64,000 bases of DNA from contig CM043953.1 in the NCBI GenBank assembly GCA_014529385.2, positions 63,938,372 through 64,002,371 on the forward strand, read 5' to 3'. Below are positions 55,589 to 64,000 of this stretch, one piece after another. The DNA is from Adiantum capillus-veneris. Lineage: Eukaryota > Streptophyta > Polypodiopsida > Polypodiales > Pteridaceae. The stretch's first letter is position 1. The number at the start of each line of letters is the position of its first letter. Below the pieces are notes generated by a model that was not told the DNA's origin, did not search any database, and saw only the letters and a list, made by a program, of their open reading frames with translations. The position numbers and the translations under genes were made by a program.

Positions 55589-57298
55589 TCACAATTCAAG
55601 GGAACCTGTCTCCCAATCTTGCCTTGCTTTCATAGCCATAAGCCAAGGTCTTCCAAGGATTAGCGGATAGCCCTCCCCCTTAGTTGGGATCACATAAGCA
55701 TCAATTGAGATTGCCACACCAAAAGATGAAACCTTCACTCCATTAACCTTTCCCACACAAGCCACCCTTACATTATTTTCCATCTTAGCTTGTAAGGAAG
55801 TTTGCTCGTTTACTTCCAAACCCAACCTGTGCATTAATTTCTCTGTCATAACACAAATCTCGGCTCCACCATCTACGTACACATTGGAAACTCGCTGACT
55901 CTTAATCTCTGCATCAATGACTGGCACGATATCCTTCATGCCTCTTGCACTAATAGACCCAACTGACTTTGCCTTAGCCCTCTTGGTGCTGACCATCTTA
56001 GACCAGGTTCTACGCATCTTTGGGGAAAGGTGGAGGAGTTGCTGCCATGAAATCTTTGGTCCTTGCTTACTCACATCTGCTACCAGGTCGTAAGGTATGG
56101 ATCCTACCCCAAGTGGAAAGTCTTCTACTCCTATGTGCCTCCTTGACCTACTCTTCCTTTTCTTGTCTCCTATCACTTGGGAGGAACCCTCATTCCCTTT
56201 ATCCGGCTCTGAAGCTTCCATTTCATCAGTTCTTTGTCTCCTAACTCTCTGTATTGGCATGGCAACAACTTCCTCCATTTTTTCTTTCCCTTTATCCTTA
56301 CCATTGTCAAGACTTATGACAGAGACAGCCCTGTCCTCCCCTCCCGATGGTAGTGGAGGGATCTTTGCTGGTGCTTGTGGTGGTGGAGGAGGGGGTCTCA
56401 ATATTTGGATTGGTGGAGCCACGTGTGCATTTTGTCCATTTAGTGGCCTAGCTCGAGGAGGAGTGACTTGCTGGCGAGGAGGCCGTCTTTGATTACCATT
56501 TCCTTGATAGCGTCGTGGATGGGGGCAATAATACATGTCGTGACCTACCTCTCCACAGTTGTAGCAAATGTACTCACGTGCTTGGCTTTGTCCTTCTTGT
56601 CTATTTCGTTCATTTCCTGGCTGGGGAGCCCTTACACCTTGAACCAGATTGATGGACACGCTCTCTAGTTGATTGGTGATTTGTTGAAGTAATTCTTGTT
56701 GAGAGGACTCTTGGTCTCTTGCTCCTGTCCCTGCTACTACCCTTGCCGTAGGTTGAGCTAGCGGTGGAGGCTCCATTCCCCCTTGTAGTTGAGCTTGGAA
56801 TTTTAACTTCCTATCCTTCTCCCTTGCATAAGTCATAGCTTTATCAAAGGTATCTGGGAATTTACCTTTTACCTTTTCTCGAAGGATGGGGTAAAGCCCT
56901 GCCAGGAAACAGTCCTTCTTTAGGCATTCTGGCGCCCTTTCTCCTTCACCTAGTGATGCACACCATTTCTCCCACAGGTTGGAAAACTTTCCTTCATAGC
57001 TTCTATAGTCATTGGGTGATGTTTGGCGTAGCTCTAAGAGCTGTCTCCATATCTCCTCCGGAGGCTCATGGCGGCGAAATTCTTCGATGAAGGCCATCTT
57101 TAAGGACTCCCAGTCTCTTCTTTCTTCAGGTGCCAAAGTTTGATACCATAATTTTGCACCTTCCCTCAAGACCAAAGGAAAGGCCCTTAACTTAGTAGCT
57201 TCGTCATCCCTTCCCGCTACCAGAAAGGCCATTTCCAAATTATCCAAAAAATCTGGAGCAACCTCCCCAGGCTTACCATAAAAATTAGGGAAGGCCAT
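55589..57298 (-). CDS. Gag-protease of internal A (premature stop)
   Basis: I start at MAFPNFYGKPGE (57298), as in the related element. Six more codons lie upstream to 57316. Residues counted from 57316: gag fold about 10-175 (REGAKLWYQTLAPEERRDWE, YEGKFSNLWEKWCASL); zinc knuckle CYNCGEVGHDMYYC at 251-264; a Pro-rich stretch at 301-322; a basic stretch; retropepsin with VYVDGGAEICVMT (Asp 482, DGGA instead of DSGA) and LILGRPWLM (about 553-560). It stops at residue 575 through TGA where copy B has CGA, a C-to-T change. Copy B reads on for 61 residues, so this protein is slightly short but keeps both domains. Confidence 0.9.
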   Translation of the reverse strand: MAFPNFYGKPGEVAPDFLDNLEMAFLVAGRDDEATKLRAFPLVLREGAKLWYQTLAPEERRDWESLKMAFIEEFRRHEPPEEIWRQLLELRQTSPNDYRSYEGKFSNLWEKWCASLGEGERAPECLKKDCFLAGLYPILREKVKGKFPDTFDKAMTYAREKDRKLKFQAQLQGGMEPPPLAQPTARVVAGTGARDQESSQQELLQQITNQLESVSINLVQGVRAPQPGNERNRQEGQSQAREYICYNCGEVGHDMYYCPHPRRYQGNGNQRRPPRQQVTPPRARPLNGQNAHVAPPIQILRPPPPPPQAPAKIPPLPSGGEDRAVSVISLDNGKDKGKEKMEEVVAMPIQRVRRQRTDEMEASEPDKGNEGSSQVIGDKKRKSRSRRHIGVEDFPLGVGSIPYDLVADVSKQGPKISWQQLLHLSPKMRRTWSKMVSTKRAKAKSVGSISARGMKDIVPVIDAEIKSQRVSNVYVDGGAEICVMTEKLMHRLGLEVNEQTSLQAKMENNVRVACVGKVNGVKVSSFGVAISIDAYVIPTKGEGYPLILGRPWLMAMKARQDWETGSLEL

Positions 57299-57389
57299 AA
57301 GTGAGAGAGTAAACAATTACACAAACAGCTCCAATTTATTTTAAAATAGAGTATGGTAATTACAATTTGGAGCTTTAGCACAACTTAGC

Positions 57390-57617
57390 TCAAACTAGGA
57401 TGAAGATCGACACATCAAAGGAATGGTAATAGTCTAGTAAGGGTAGAATGACAGGATGAGGAGAGCGCAAGATTTCCCCAAGTCTCTCGGCTCCAAACAA
57501 CAAGGCTATTCTTTGCTGATAAAAGATTCTTCTATCAATACAAATATTCACACGGATATGACGCACAAAATGGAAAGGAAACATGCGGGGATCATCATTC
57601 TCATTATTGGCATCCAT
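57390..57617 (-). CDS. Small conserved pre-gag ORF of internal A (75 residues)
   Basis: It starts MDANNENDDPRMFPFHFVRH. Further motifs: ICIDRRIFYQQRIALLFGAE, RLGEILRSPHPVILPLLDYY, FDVSIFILV. It is homologous to 44583-44801, in an element with different LTRs, at roughly 45% identity by eye. It is identical to copy B except one residue. Function unknown. Confidence 0.65.
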   Translation of the reverse strand: MDANNENDDPRMFPFHFVRHIRVNICIDRRIFYQQRIALLFGAERLGEILRSPHPVILPLLDYYHSFDVSIFILV

Positions 57618-57633
57618 ACTTACACACAATAGC

Positions 57634-58170
57634 CTAGCTTAGTTGCACCACCTTGGGACCAATGAGCCTGATCAGCCACAGAAGGTCAGCACCTCGGATC
57701 ACTTTGACTCTTCCTGATGCATCTGTGAAGACGTAAGGCGTGATGGCAACACTTTGTACAATGCTGAGCCTTTTAGCAAGCAACAATTGGATGCTATTAC
57801 CATAATCAGCATGACGAATGAAAGTGACACCATTAATGTGCAGCACATCATCAACTAAGATAGTTTCCTTAGATTGAGATAACTTCTTGAAAATTAGCAG
57901 CAAAGTTAGGGCAGGGAGGCTTTTCACCCGGTCTCCAAAGCACTTTGGACAATATCCAAAGTGATCTTCACGCGGATAGGAGGTTGGCTTGGGATTGGTG
58001 GTGTCTGGATTCACAAAGTGCACTGGGAGCACTCGCAGACGGGCGGCAATCTTGTAGGCAAGCCTTCGCCTCTTTGCTTCAGGAGGATTTAGGGGTGAGA
58101 GTCATGGTTGCAAGTTGGAGGTTGAAGTTGGTTTCTCACTAGCCTTTTTCTTGCCTATAGTGGTCATGTA
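57634..58170 (-). CDS. 5' ORF of internal A with a CPKC motif, unknown
   Basis: It runs from MTTIGKKKASEKPTSTSNLQ (about 58170) with one in-frame TGA near residue 21. Seen: EAKRRRLAYKIAARLRVLPV, EDHFGYCPKCFGDRVKSLPA, VDDVLHINGVTFIRHADYGN, and GADLLWLIRLIGPKVVQL. The CPKC pair could bind zinc but no second pair is seen. The next ORF starts in another frame just after it. Copy B is cut by the window edge but lacks the TAG that ends this copy, reading TCG and going on ten residues. No family recognised. Confidence 0.5.
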
Positions 58171-58204
58171 ATCCCTTATTAATGAGATTAAGCCAAATGT
58201 TACC

Positions 58205-58602
58205 TTACGCTTGAGCACGCGCTGCGGCCTTGGACCACTTAGGTGTAGAGGTGATCTTCCTCCTCTTAGTTGGCTTCTCAGGAAAGAGAGGTCTGGTGAT
58301 GCTTTCTCTTCCCTTAATGTGTGTCACAGTACCTTCGTGTATGTTGATGTAGAATATTTCAAGCTCGTGTGCGTTGGAGGTTTCTGGAGCACTCATAGGT
58401 TGAGAGGAGAGGTATATCAAGCTCTTCTTCTTACTCTCCTTCGTTGGCGACGATCACGAACAAGGCATGTAGAAGAACCTACTTCTTGAATTTCAATGAC
58501 ACTGCAACCTGGTAACAAGACCTCGATGAAAGCTTTTAAGGCCTCTAAAGCCTCCTCCTCTTCTGTTCTCCAATTTGCAAACTCCTCACGCCATTCGTCC
58601 AT
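58205..58602 (-). CDS. First ORF(s) of internal A, charged, unknown
   Basis: Two overlapping frames. The first, 58602-58417, starts MDEWREEFANWRTEEEEALE and ends DRRQRRRVRRRA. The second, 58420-58205, has NAHELEIFYINIHEGTVTHI and EKPTKRRKITSTPKWSKAAA. They overlap by four bases, so either one protein split by a frameshift or two coupled ORFs. Basic stretches could bind nucleic acid or act as nuclear signals. No family recognised. Confidence 0.45.
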
Positions 58603-58651
58603 GTTGTAGATTGCACATCTTCATTGCTTGTGGACTGGAGGTCTGTGTAGC

Positions 58652-58671
58652 CCTCCTCCGTGGGGGCACCA
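58652..58671 (-). other. Primer-binding site of internal A
   Basis: The minus strand reads TGGTGCCCCCACGGAGGAGG, three bases after LTR B. It is nearly the same as the site at 43856. Confidence 0.75.
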
Positions 58672-58674
58672 AAA

Positions 58675-60187
58675 TGATGGCGGGAAAAAGAGCAGTGCAA
58701 TCGGGTGGCCTCTGTACTCGTGCACACTCCACAAACCACGCCTCATGCAAACAAGCAAAGAACAAAACAAAGGGGCACCACCCTAAATTAAGAGGTTTAG
58801 GGACCTCACACATAGTGCACATAGGCAAGTGGGACTTCTGGCATTATGATGGCATCAAAACATATGGCAAAACACATAGAAACAAAGCTTAGGGACCTTA
58901 TGTAGCATATATATACGCAAGACATCAGCTTAACAATACAACGGCATGTGATCATACATAACAAGGATATAGAGAAACAAGCCAAGGATGGCATAATCCC
59001 TTGTCAAAAACAATCAACCCAGCAAGTAGGTATGATCCTACTAGCAACACATCAATACCTTAGAGAATGATGGCGAGGATGGTGGCCATGGAGCATGAGA
59101 GAAGACTCCTTATTTAGGTTTTAGGGCTAGTAATGTAGCATACTAGAGGGAGAGAGAGAGAGGGAGAGAGAGTAGAGCTCCATCCATAGCTCCTCGTTGT
59201 GAGCAAGGTCGTCATAGCTTCGTTGCTTGGTGAAGTGGGTGAAGTGTTGGTTTTGAGTGAGAGAAGGCCTCCTTATATAGGTTTCTGAGAGGGTTTAGGA
59301 TTAGGGATAAACATGCTTAAATCCGCTGATTGGGGTTACTTTTTGCTTAGGGTGGTCAACAGATTGAGGTCACCTGATATGTCACCATCAAGATATTCTC
59401 TAGAGTGATGTGAGAGGGGAGGGTAAATGCTGATTTTTTTGATTGTGACACATGGGGATAAGGCCTTGACCAGCATTTAAGAGCAGGTAAGGTGGCTGTT
59501 GAAACTGGAGGTTCTGCACATTTCAGGGGGGGACCTGCTGGGTCCTCCTGAATATCAAATTCTCAAAAAATCCTCAACCATGGCTTCTTTTGACATGTGT
59601 TCTTTGAAAAAATCAGCATGTCTCTTTTCAACTCAAAAGTCTTTATCCCTGTTGACTCACCTTTACCATAAGATTTTCCCTTTTTCTCCTCCTGTAACTG
59701 CATTGTTGATGCCCAATCACTGCTTCTAGTAACAGTGAACTGTTACCTACCAAATACTTATGGTGCAGTAAAAAATATTTACCATGGGTAAAAAAAGTTA
59801 CTGTAGGTAAAAAGTGATTTGTATTTACCATGTAGGTGAAAAATATTTACTGTAGGTAAAAAATATTTACTGTGGTAAAAAATATTTACTGTCGGTAAAA
59901 ACGTGAAAATGGATTATGCTGTGCTGTGAGTCCACACGAACATCCTCGTGTAAATTTCACTAGAAATTCACACCTAGAATGGGCTATTCAGTAAGATATA
60001 GGTTGTAGGCATGCATAAGAGCTTGTTCCCACGTATCTTCTGTCCATGGCACTTTTTACTCTTTGGTGCTTGTGAAGTAGATTTTTCTTCTCTTTCGAGA
60101 TCCCTTGGACTAGAGTATCCTCATCTCCTCAACAACTGACTGTGCCTTTATTGCATCTTCAGAAGGGGTCCTAAAAACCATGCATCA
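58675..60187 (-). repeat. LTR B (shared by the two units)
   Basis: Plus strand from TGATGGCGGGAAAAAG to CCATGCATCA, 1513 bp. I count under 20 differences from LTR A. Confidence 0.95.
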
Positions 60188-60654
60188 TATAGCCCTCCCC
60201 CTTAAGCTAGAGGTATTTGATGCCTCTAGCTGTAGGTTGTGCTACAATAGGGTTCTCTTGAATACTTACCCACCTGGTACCAATTGAATTTGCCATGTTA
60301 CTGCTTTCTTGGCTGATGCACCCTGTTAAGTCCTTTCTGATGAATAATTGTATCCATCCATGACTAACAACTGGTCTCCTAGACCCTTGAAAGCCATACC
60401 CCATCCATTGTCAATATCCGCTTTCACTGGTAGCATTCTCTTTTTTTCTTTTTTCTTCTTCTCTTTTTTTCCTTTTTTTTTCTTTTTTGCCCAACCCCTC
60501 ATTGAGCATTCATGCTCAACCATAGTATTATTTAGGTAAAAGATGACTGTATAGAGAGAATTATATAACATAGAGCTATAGACCGCATAAAAAATGATAG
60601 TATAGTGGCTATATAGATAGGATAGAGATAGAGAAAAAAGCATCTGCTACTGCA
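60188..60654. other. Polypurine tract and 3' untranslated part of internal B
   Basis: Same layout as internal A, including the T/C tract at about 60440-60487. Confidence 0.7.
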
Positions 60655-60969
60655 TCACCCTCCAGGGTCAAATGGAAAGCTCAAAGCTCCCCCACGCATG
60701 GTGTAGAATCCACCTGGATCGAAAGTAAAGCATTGCTCATTGCCATCAACCTGTAAAACATGTATATCCAAGCCTTCCTTTGCACTTGTAGGCCAATAGA
60801 CAGGCCACCCTTCCAGCTCTTTATAGCACGGAGCTTCGTCACCCTGCATCCATAATCCTTCGTGTCCACTATAAGCATACTTGCCATCACTTGAGAAACC
60901 TGAATCATAAGCAGCTATCCTACCATCTGCTACAGAACCCTCCATGGTATAGTCCACTTCAAAAAAACC
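60655..60969 (-). CDS. Last coding block of internal B
   Basis: Same protein as 54955-54641, in frame after a TGA at 60972-60970. It differs from copy A only at a few bases, none disrupting the frame. Confidence 0.5.
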   Translation of the reverse strand, partial: GFFEVDYTMEGSVADGRIAAYDSGFSSDGKYAYSGHEGLWMQGDEAPCYKELEGWPVYWPTSAKEGLDIHVLQVDGNEQCFTFDPGGFYTMRGGALSFPFDPGG

Positions 60970-61356
60970 TCACCATTGACACAAAAATATATGTAAAGCA
61001 ACCTCCACTAACACATGTATCCATACCATCACATAACATAGCAAGACCCTGCCATTTGCCTCCACTTGCTGCATAGCCAAGCAAACCTGATCACTTTTCA
61101 AACCTGTATCCAAACCCTCTGTAAACGTCTCCACAACCATCTCTTTATACTCAGAAACATGACCTACTAGAGCTTCAACCTGTGCAAATACCTCATCACC
61201 AACAAGGTTGACGGCACCTTCCTTTAATTGGATATGGTGTTGGGTTACCGTCACTCCCTTAATGTGCTCGTAATCAGTTATAAAGAGGCCAGCATGCTTC
61301 TTGAGTACCTGCAAATAGGGTTCTCTCTCTTCTTCTATTAGGTCCTTAGCTAGCAT
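60970..61356 (-). CDS. Truncated pol stub of internal B
   Basis: Same as copy A with one substitution near the start (LAKDLIEEE against LAKALIEEE). It follows gag-protease in the same frame, 21 codons after the TGA at 61422-61420, and ends at a TGA in the same place as A. Confidence 0.6.
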   Translation of the reverse strand: MLAKDLIEEEREPYLQVLKKHAGLFITDYEHIKGVTVTQHHIQLKEGAVNLVGDEVFAQVEALVGHVSEYKEMVVETFTEGLDTGLKSDQVCLAMQQVEANGRVLLCYVMVWIHVLVEVALHIFLCQW

Positions 61357-61419
61357 CTCCTCTAAGCCTGTGGCTTCTTCCTTGTTTAGAGAGTCTTGAC
61401 CACCTTCTCCTTCTGGGTT

Positions 61420-63312
61420 TCACAGTATTATACCCATGACTTCCAAAGAGCTAGCATCCTCCTCAGATGACTCATCCTCAGATGAAGAGCAGCTGCTTGT
61501 GCTCCATTCATCCATAGAAGTCTCCATCTCTAGGTCTTGTTGTCTACCCTGCTTCATGTCATACACAATTTTTTGTTGCTTGCCACCTACCTTATGATTT
61601 GGTCGCAACTCAAGGGAACCTGTCTCCCAATCTTGCCTAGCTTTCATAGCCATAAGCCACGGTCTTCCAAGGATTAGCGGATATCCCTCCCCCTTAGTTG
61701 GGATCACATAAGCATCAATTGAGATTGCCACACCAAAAGATGAAACCTTCACTCCATTAACCTTTCCCACACAAGCCACCCTTACATTATTTGCCATCTT
61801 AGCTTGTAAGGAAGTTTGCTCGTTTACTTCCAAACCCAACCTGTGCATTAATTTCTCTGTCATAACACAAATCTCGGCTCCACCATCTACGTACACATTG
61901 GAAACTCGCTGACTCTTAATCTCTGCATCAATGACTGGCACGATATCCTTCATGCCTCTTGCACTAATAGACCCAACTGACTTTGCCTTAGCCCTCTTGG
62001 TGCTGACCATCTTAGACCAGGTTCTACGCATCTTTGGGGAAAGGTGGAGGAGTTGTTGCCATGAAATCTTTGGTCCTTGCTTACTCACATCTGCTACCAG
62101 GTCGTAAGGTATGGATCCTACCCCAAGTGGAAAGTCTTCTACTCCTATGTGCCTCCTTGACCTACTCTTCCTTTTCTTGTCTCCTATCACTTGGGAGGAA
62201 CCCTCATTCCCTTTATCCGGCTCTGAAGCTTCCATTTCATCAGTTCTTTGTCTCCTAACTCTCTTTATTGGCATGGCAACAACTTCCTCCATTTTTTCTT
62301 TCCCTTTATCCTTACCATTGTCAAGACTTATGATAGAGACATCCCTGTCCTCCCCTCCCGATGGTAGTGGAGGGATCTCTGCTGGTGCTTGTGGTGGTGG
62401 AGGAGGGGGTCTCAATATTTGGATTGGTGGAGCCACGTGTGCATTTTGTCCATTTAGTGGCCTAGCTCGAGGAGGAGTGACTTGCTGGCGAGGAGGCCGT
62501 CTTTGATTACCATTTCCTTGATAGCGTCGTGGATGGGGGCAATAATACATGCCATGACCTACCTTTCCACAGTTGTAGCAAATGTACTCACGTCCTTGGC
62601 TTTGTCCTTCTTGTCTATTTCGTTCATTTCCTGGCTGGGGAGCCCTTACACCTTGAACCAGATTGATGGACACGCTCTCTAGTTGATTGGTGATTTGTTG
62701 AAGTAATTCTTGTTGAGAGGACTCTTGGTCTCTTGCTCCTGTCCCTGCTACTACCCTTGCCGTAGGTTGAGCTAGCGGTGGAGGCTCCATTCCCCCTTGT
62801 AGTTGAGCTTGGAATTTTAACTTCCTATCCTTCTCCCTTGCATAAGTCATAGCTTTATCAAAGGTATCTGGGAATTTACCTTTTACCTTTTCTCGAAGGA
62901 TGGGGTAAAGCCCTGCCAGGAAACAGTCCTTCTTTAGGCATTCTGGTTCCCTTTCTCCTTCACCTAGTGATGCACACCATTTCTCCCACAAGTTGGAAAA
63001 CTTTCCTTCATAGCTTCTATAGTCATTGGGTGATGTTTGGCGTAGCTCTAAGAGCTGTCTCCATATCTCCTCCGGAGGCTCATGGCGGCGAAATTCTTCG
63101 ATGAAGGCCATCTTTAAGGACTCCCAGTCTCTTCTTTCTTCAGGTGCCAAAGTTTGATACCATAATTTTGCACCTTCCCTCAAGACCAAAGGAAAGGCCC
63201 TTAACTTAGTAGCTTCGTCATCCCTTCCCGCTACCAGAAAGGCCATTTCCAAATTATCCAAAAAATCTGGAGCAACCTCCCCAGGCTTACCATAAAAATT
63301 AGGGAAGGCCAT
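61420..63312 (-). CDS. Gag-protease of internal B, full length
   Basis: The intact version of the copy A protein: start at MAFPNFYGKPGE (63312), gag fold, knuckle CYNCGKVGHGMYYC, Pro-rich segment, basic segment, retropepsin VYVDGGAEICVMT with LILGRPWLM, then a Ser/Glu-rich tail (STSSCSSSEDESSEEDASSL) ending MGIIL before TGA. 630 residues from this Met. The open frame, both domains and near identity to A suggest recent mobility with proteins supplied in trans for RT and integration. Gag could serve the element itself. Confidence 0.93.
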   Translation of the reverse strand: MAFPNFYGKPGEVAPDFLDNLEMAFLVAGRDDEATKLRAFPLVLREGAKLWYQTLAPEERRDWESLKMAFIEEFRRHEPPEEIWRQLLELRQTSPNDYRSYEGKFSNLWEKWCASLGEGEREPECLKKDCFLAGLYPILREKVKGKFPDTFDKAMTYAREKDRKLKFQAQLQGGMEPPPLAQPTARVVAGTGARDQESSQQELLQQITNQLESVSINLVQGVRAPQPGNERNRQEGQSQGREYICYNCGKVGHGMYYCPHPRRYQGNGNQRRPPRQQVTPPRARPLNGQNAHVAPPIQILRPPPPPPQAPAEIPPLPSGGEDRDVSIISLDNGKDKGKEKMEEVVAMPIKRVRRQRTDEMEASEPDKGNEGSSQVIGDKKRKSRSRRHIGVEDFPLGVGSIPYDLVADVSKQGPKISWQQLLHLSPKMRRTWSKMVSTKRAKAKSVGSISARGMKDIVPVIDAEIKSQRVSNVYVDGGAEICVMTEKLMHRLGLEVNEQTSLQAKMANNVRVACVGKVNGVKVSSFGVAISIDAYVIPTKGEGYPLILGRPWLMAMKARQDWETGSLELRPNHKVGGKQQKIVYDMKQGRQQDLEMETSMDEWSTSSCSSSEDESSEEDASSLEVMGIIL

Positions 63313-63403
63313 AAGTGAGAGAGTAAACAATTACACAAACAGCTCCAATTTATTTTAAAATAGAGTATGGTAATTACAATTTGGAGCTTTAGCACAACTT
63401 AGC

Positions 63404-63631
63404 TCAAACTAGGATGAAGATCGACACATCAAAGGAATAGTAATAGTCTAGTAAGGGTAGAATGACAGGATGAGGAGAGCGCAAGATTTCCCCAAGTCTC
63501 TCGGCTCCAAACAACAGGGCTATTCTTTGTTGATAAAAGATTCGTCTATCAATACAAATATTCACACGGATATGACGCACAAAATGGAAAGGAAACATGC
63601 GGGGATCATCATTCTCATTATTGGCATCCAT
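63404..63631 (-). CDS. Small conserved pre-gag ORF of internal B
   Basis: Same as 57617-57390 with one difference (DYYYSFDV against DYYHSFDV). The intact frame in both copies fits selection or simply recent duplication. Confidence 0.65.
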   Translation of the reverse strand: MDANNENDDPRMFPFHFVRHIRVNICIDRRIFYQQRIALLFGAERLGEILRSPHPVILPLLDYYYSFDVSIFILV

Positions 63632-64000
63632 ACTTACACACAATAGCCGAGCTTAGTTGCACCACCTTGGGACCAATGAGCCTGATCAGCCACAGAAGGT
63701 CAGCACCTCGGATCACTTCGACTCTTCCTGATGCATCTGTGAAGACGTAAGGCGTGATGGCAACACTTTGTACAATGCTGAGCCTTTTAGCAAGCAACAA
63801 TTGGGTGCTATTACCATAATCATCATGACGAATGAAAGTGACACCATTAATGTGCAGCACATCATCAACTAAGATAGTTTCCTTAGATTGAGATAACTTC
63901 TTGAAAATTAGCAGCAAAGGTAGGGCAGGGAGGCTTTTCACCCGGTCTCCAAAGCACTTTGGACAATATCCAAAGTGATCTTCACGCGGATAGGAGGTTG
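63618..64000 (-). CDS. CPKC-type 5' ORF of internal B, cut by window edge
   Basis: Same protein as 58170-57634 but ending VQLSSAIVCKYGCQ. Its start lies beyond 64000. Confidence 0.5.
   Translation of the reverse strand, partial: TSYPREDHFGYCPKCFGDRVKSLPALPLLLIFKKLSQSKETILVDDVLHINGVTFIRHDDYGNSTQLLLAKRLSIVQSVAITPYVFTDASGRVEVIRGADLLWLIRLIGPKVVQLSSAIVCKYGCQ

Larger units (their letters stand above)
52664..64000 (-). mobile_element. Tandem array of a gag-protease Gypsy derivative (LTR-internal-LTR-internal, runs off the edge)
   Basis: LTR A is at 52664-54174, internal A at 54175-58674, LTR B at 58675-60187, and internal B from 60188 to beyond the window. The period is about 6.01 kb. By eye the LTRs are about 99% identical. 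Each internal region has small 5' ORFs, gag plus protease, a pol stub and a unique last block. RT, RNase H and integrase are absent, so movement would need a helper element. Confidence 0.93.

Noticed and set aside
56020-56668. Plus-strand frames with Pro/Gly/Ser-rich protein opposite gag-protease
   Set aside because: Shadows of the minus-strand gene, repeated identically opposite copy B.

Overview
The window looks like nuclear DNA of a land plant with a large, retrotransposon-packed genome. The evidence is a spliced BRCT-domain gene at the left edge, plant-type Ty3/Gypsy and Ty1/Copia elements, a canonical initiator-Met primer site in the Copia element, an Athila/Tat-style primer site in the Gypsy element, and long CT/GA and AC microsatellites. 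A fern or other non-flowering plant is possible, but nothing here proves it. No rRNA, tRNA, CRISPR or bacterial-style gene was seen.

Left edge (1-2200): the 5' end of a minus-strand gene for a TopBP1/MEI1-like BRCT protein. Three exons join in frame. The second intron (270-345) is a textbook minor-spliceosome AT-AC intron. A short plus-strand chromovirus integrase/chromodomain relic follows at 3740-4190.

About 4.2-21.2 kb: a giant, decayed minus-strand Ty3/Gypsy element. Read in its own direction it has an LTR (21195-20384), a primer site, a 2-kb leader, gag, protease, RT, RNase H, integrase, a second protease-like domain, a non-coding spacer and an extra coiled-coil ORF. Both the leader and the late spacer carry copies of one dyad-symmetric motif, and a diverged copy sits in the LTR. 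Its LTR lies against a SWIM-finger pseudogene fragment.

22.0-29.1 kb: a repeat here called R (full copy 27653-29085) flanks a decayed plus-strand gene. That gene has a ParB-like exon (GNHR motif) and a C-terminal region resembling a permuted DNA methyltransferase. This is the most unusual coding relic in the window.

32.0-37.2 kb: a complete minus-strand Ty1/Copia element with two LTRs, primer site, polypurine tract and a 5-bp target duplication, but with lost catalytic residues. Next come a duplicated hairpin, possible exons, microsatellites and unassigned AT-rich DNA.

42.7-47.6 kb and 52.7-64 kb: two related families of non-autonomous Gypsy derivatives that keep gag (and, in the second, protease) but lack RT and integrase. 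Both have a similar unusual primer site, a small conserved ORF just before gag, and in-frame TGA codons between coding blocks. The second family is a tandem LTR-internal-LTR-internal array running off the right edge. It is inserted in an R copy, which itself interrupts an LTR fragment of the giant element's family. Between the two families lie two long foldback repeats and a possible Helitron end.

Only the BRCT gene looks like an ordinary host gene. Nearly everything else is mobile-element sequence at various stages of decay; the array at the right edge is the youngest, with its two LTRs about 99% identical by eye.
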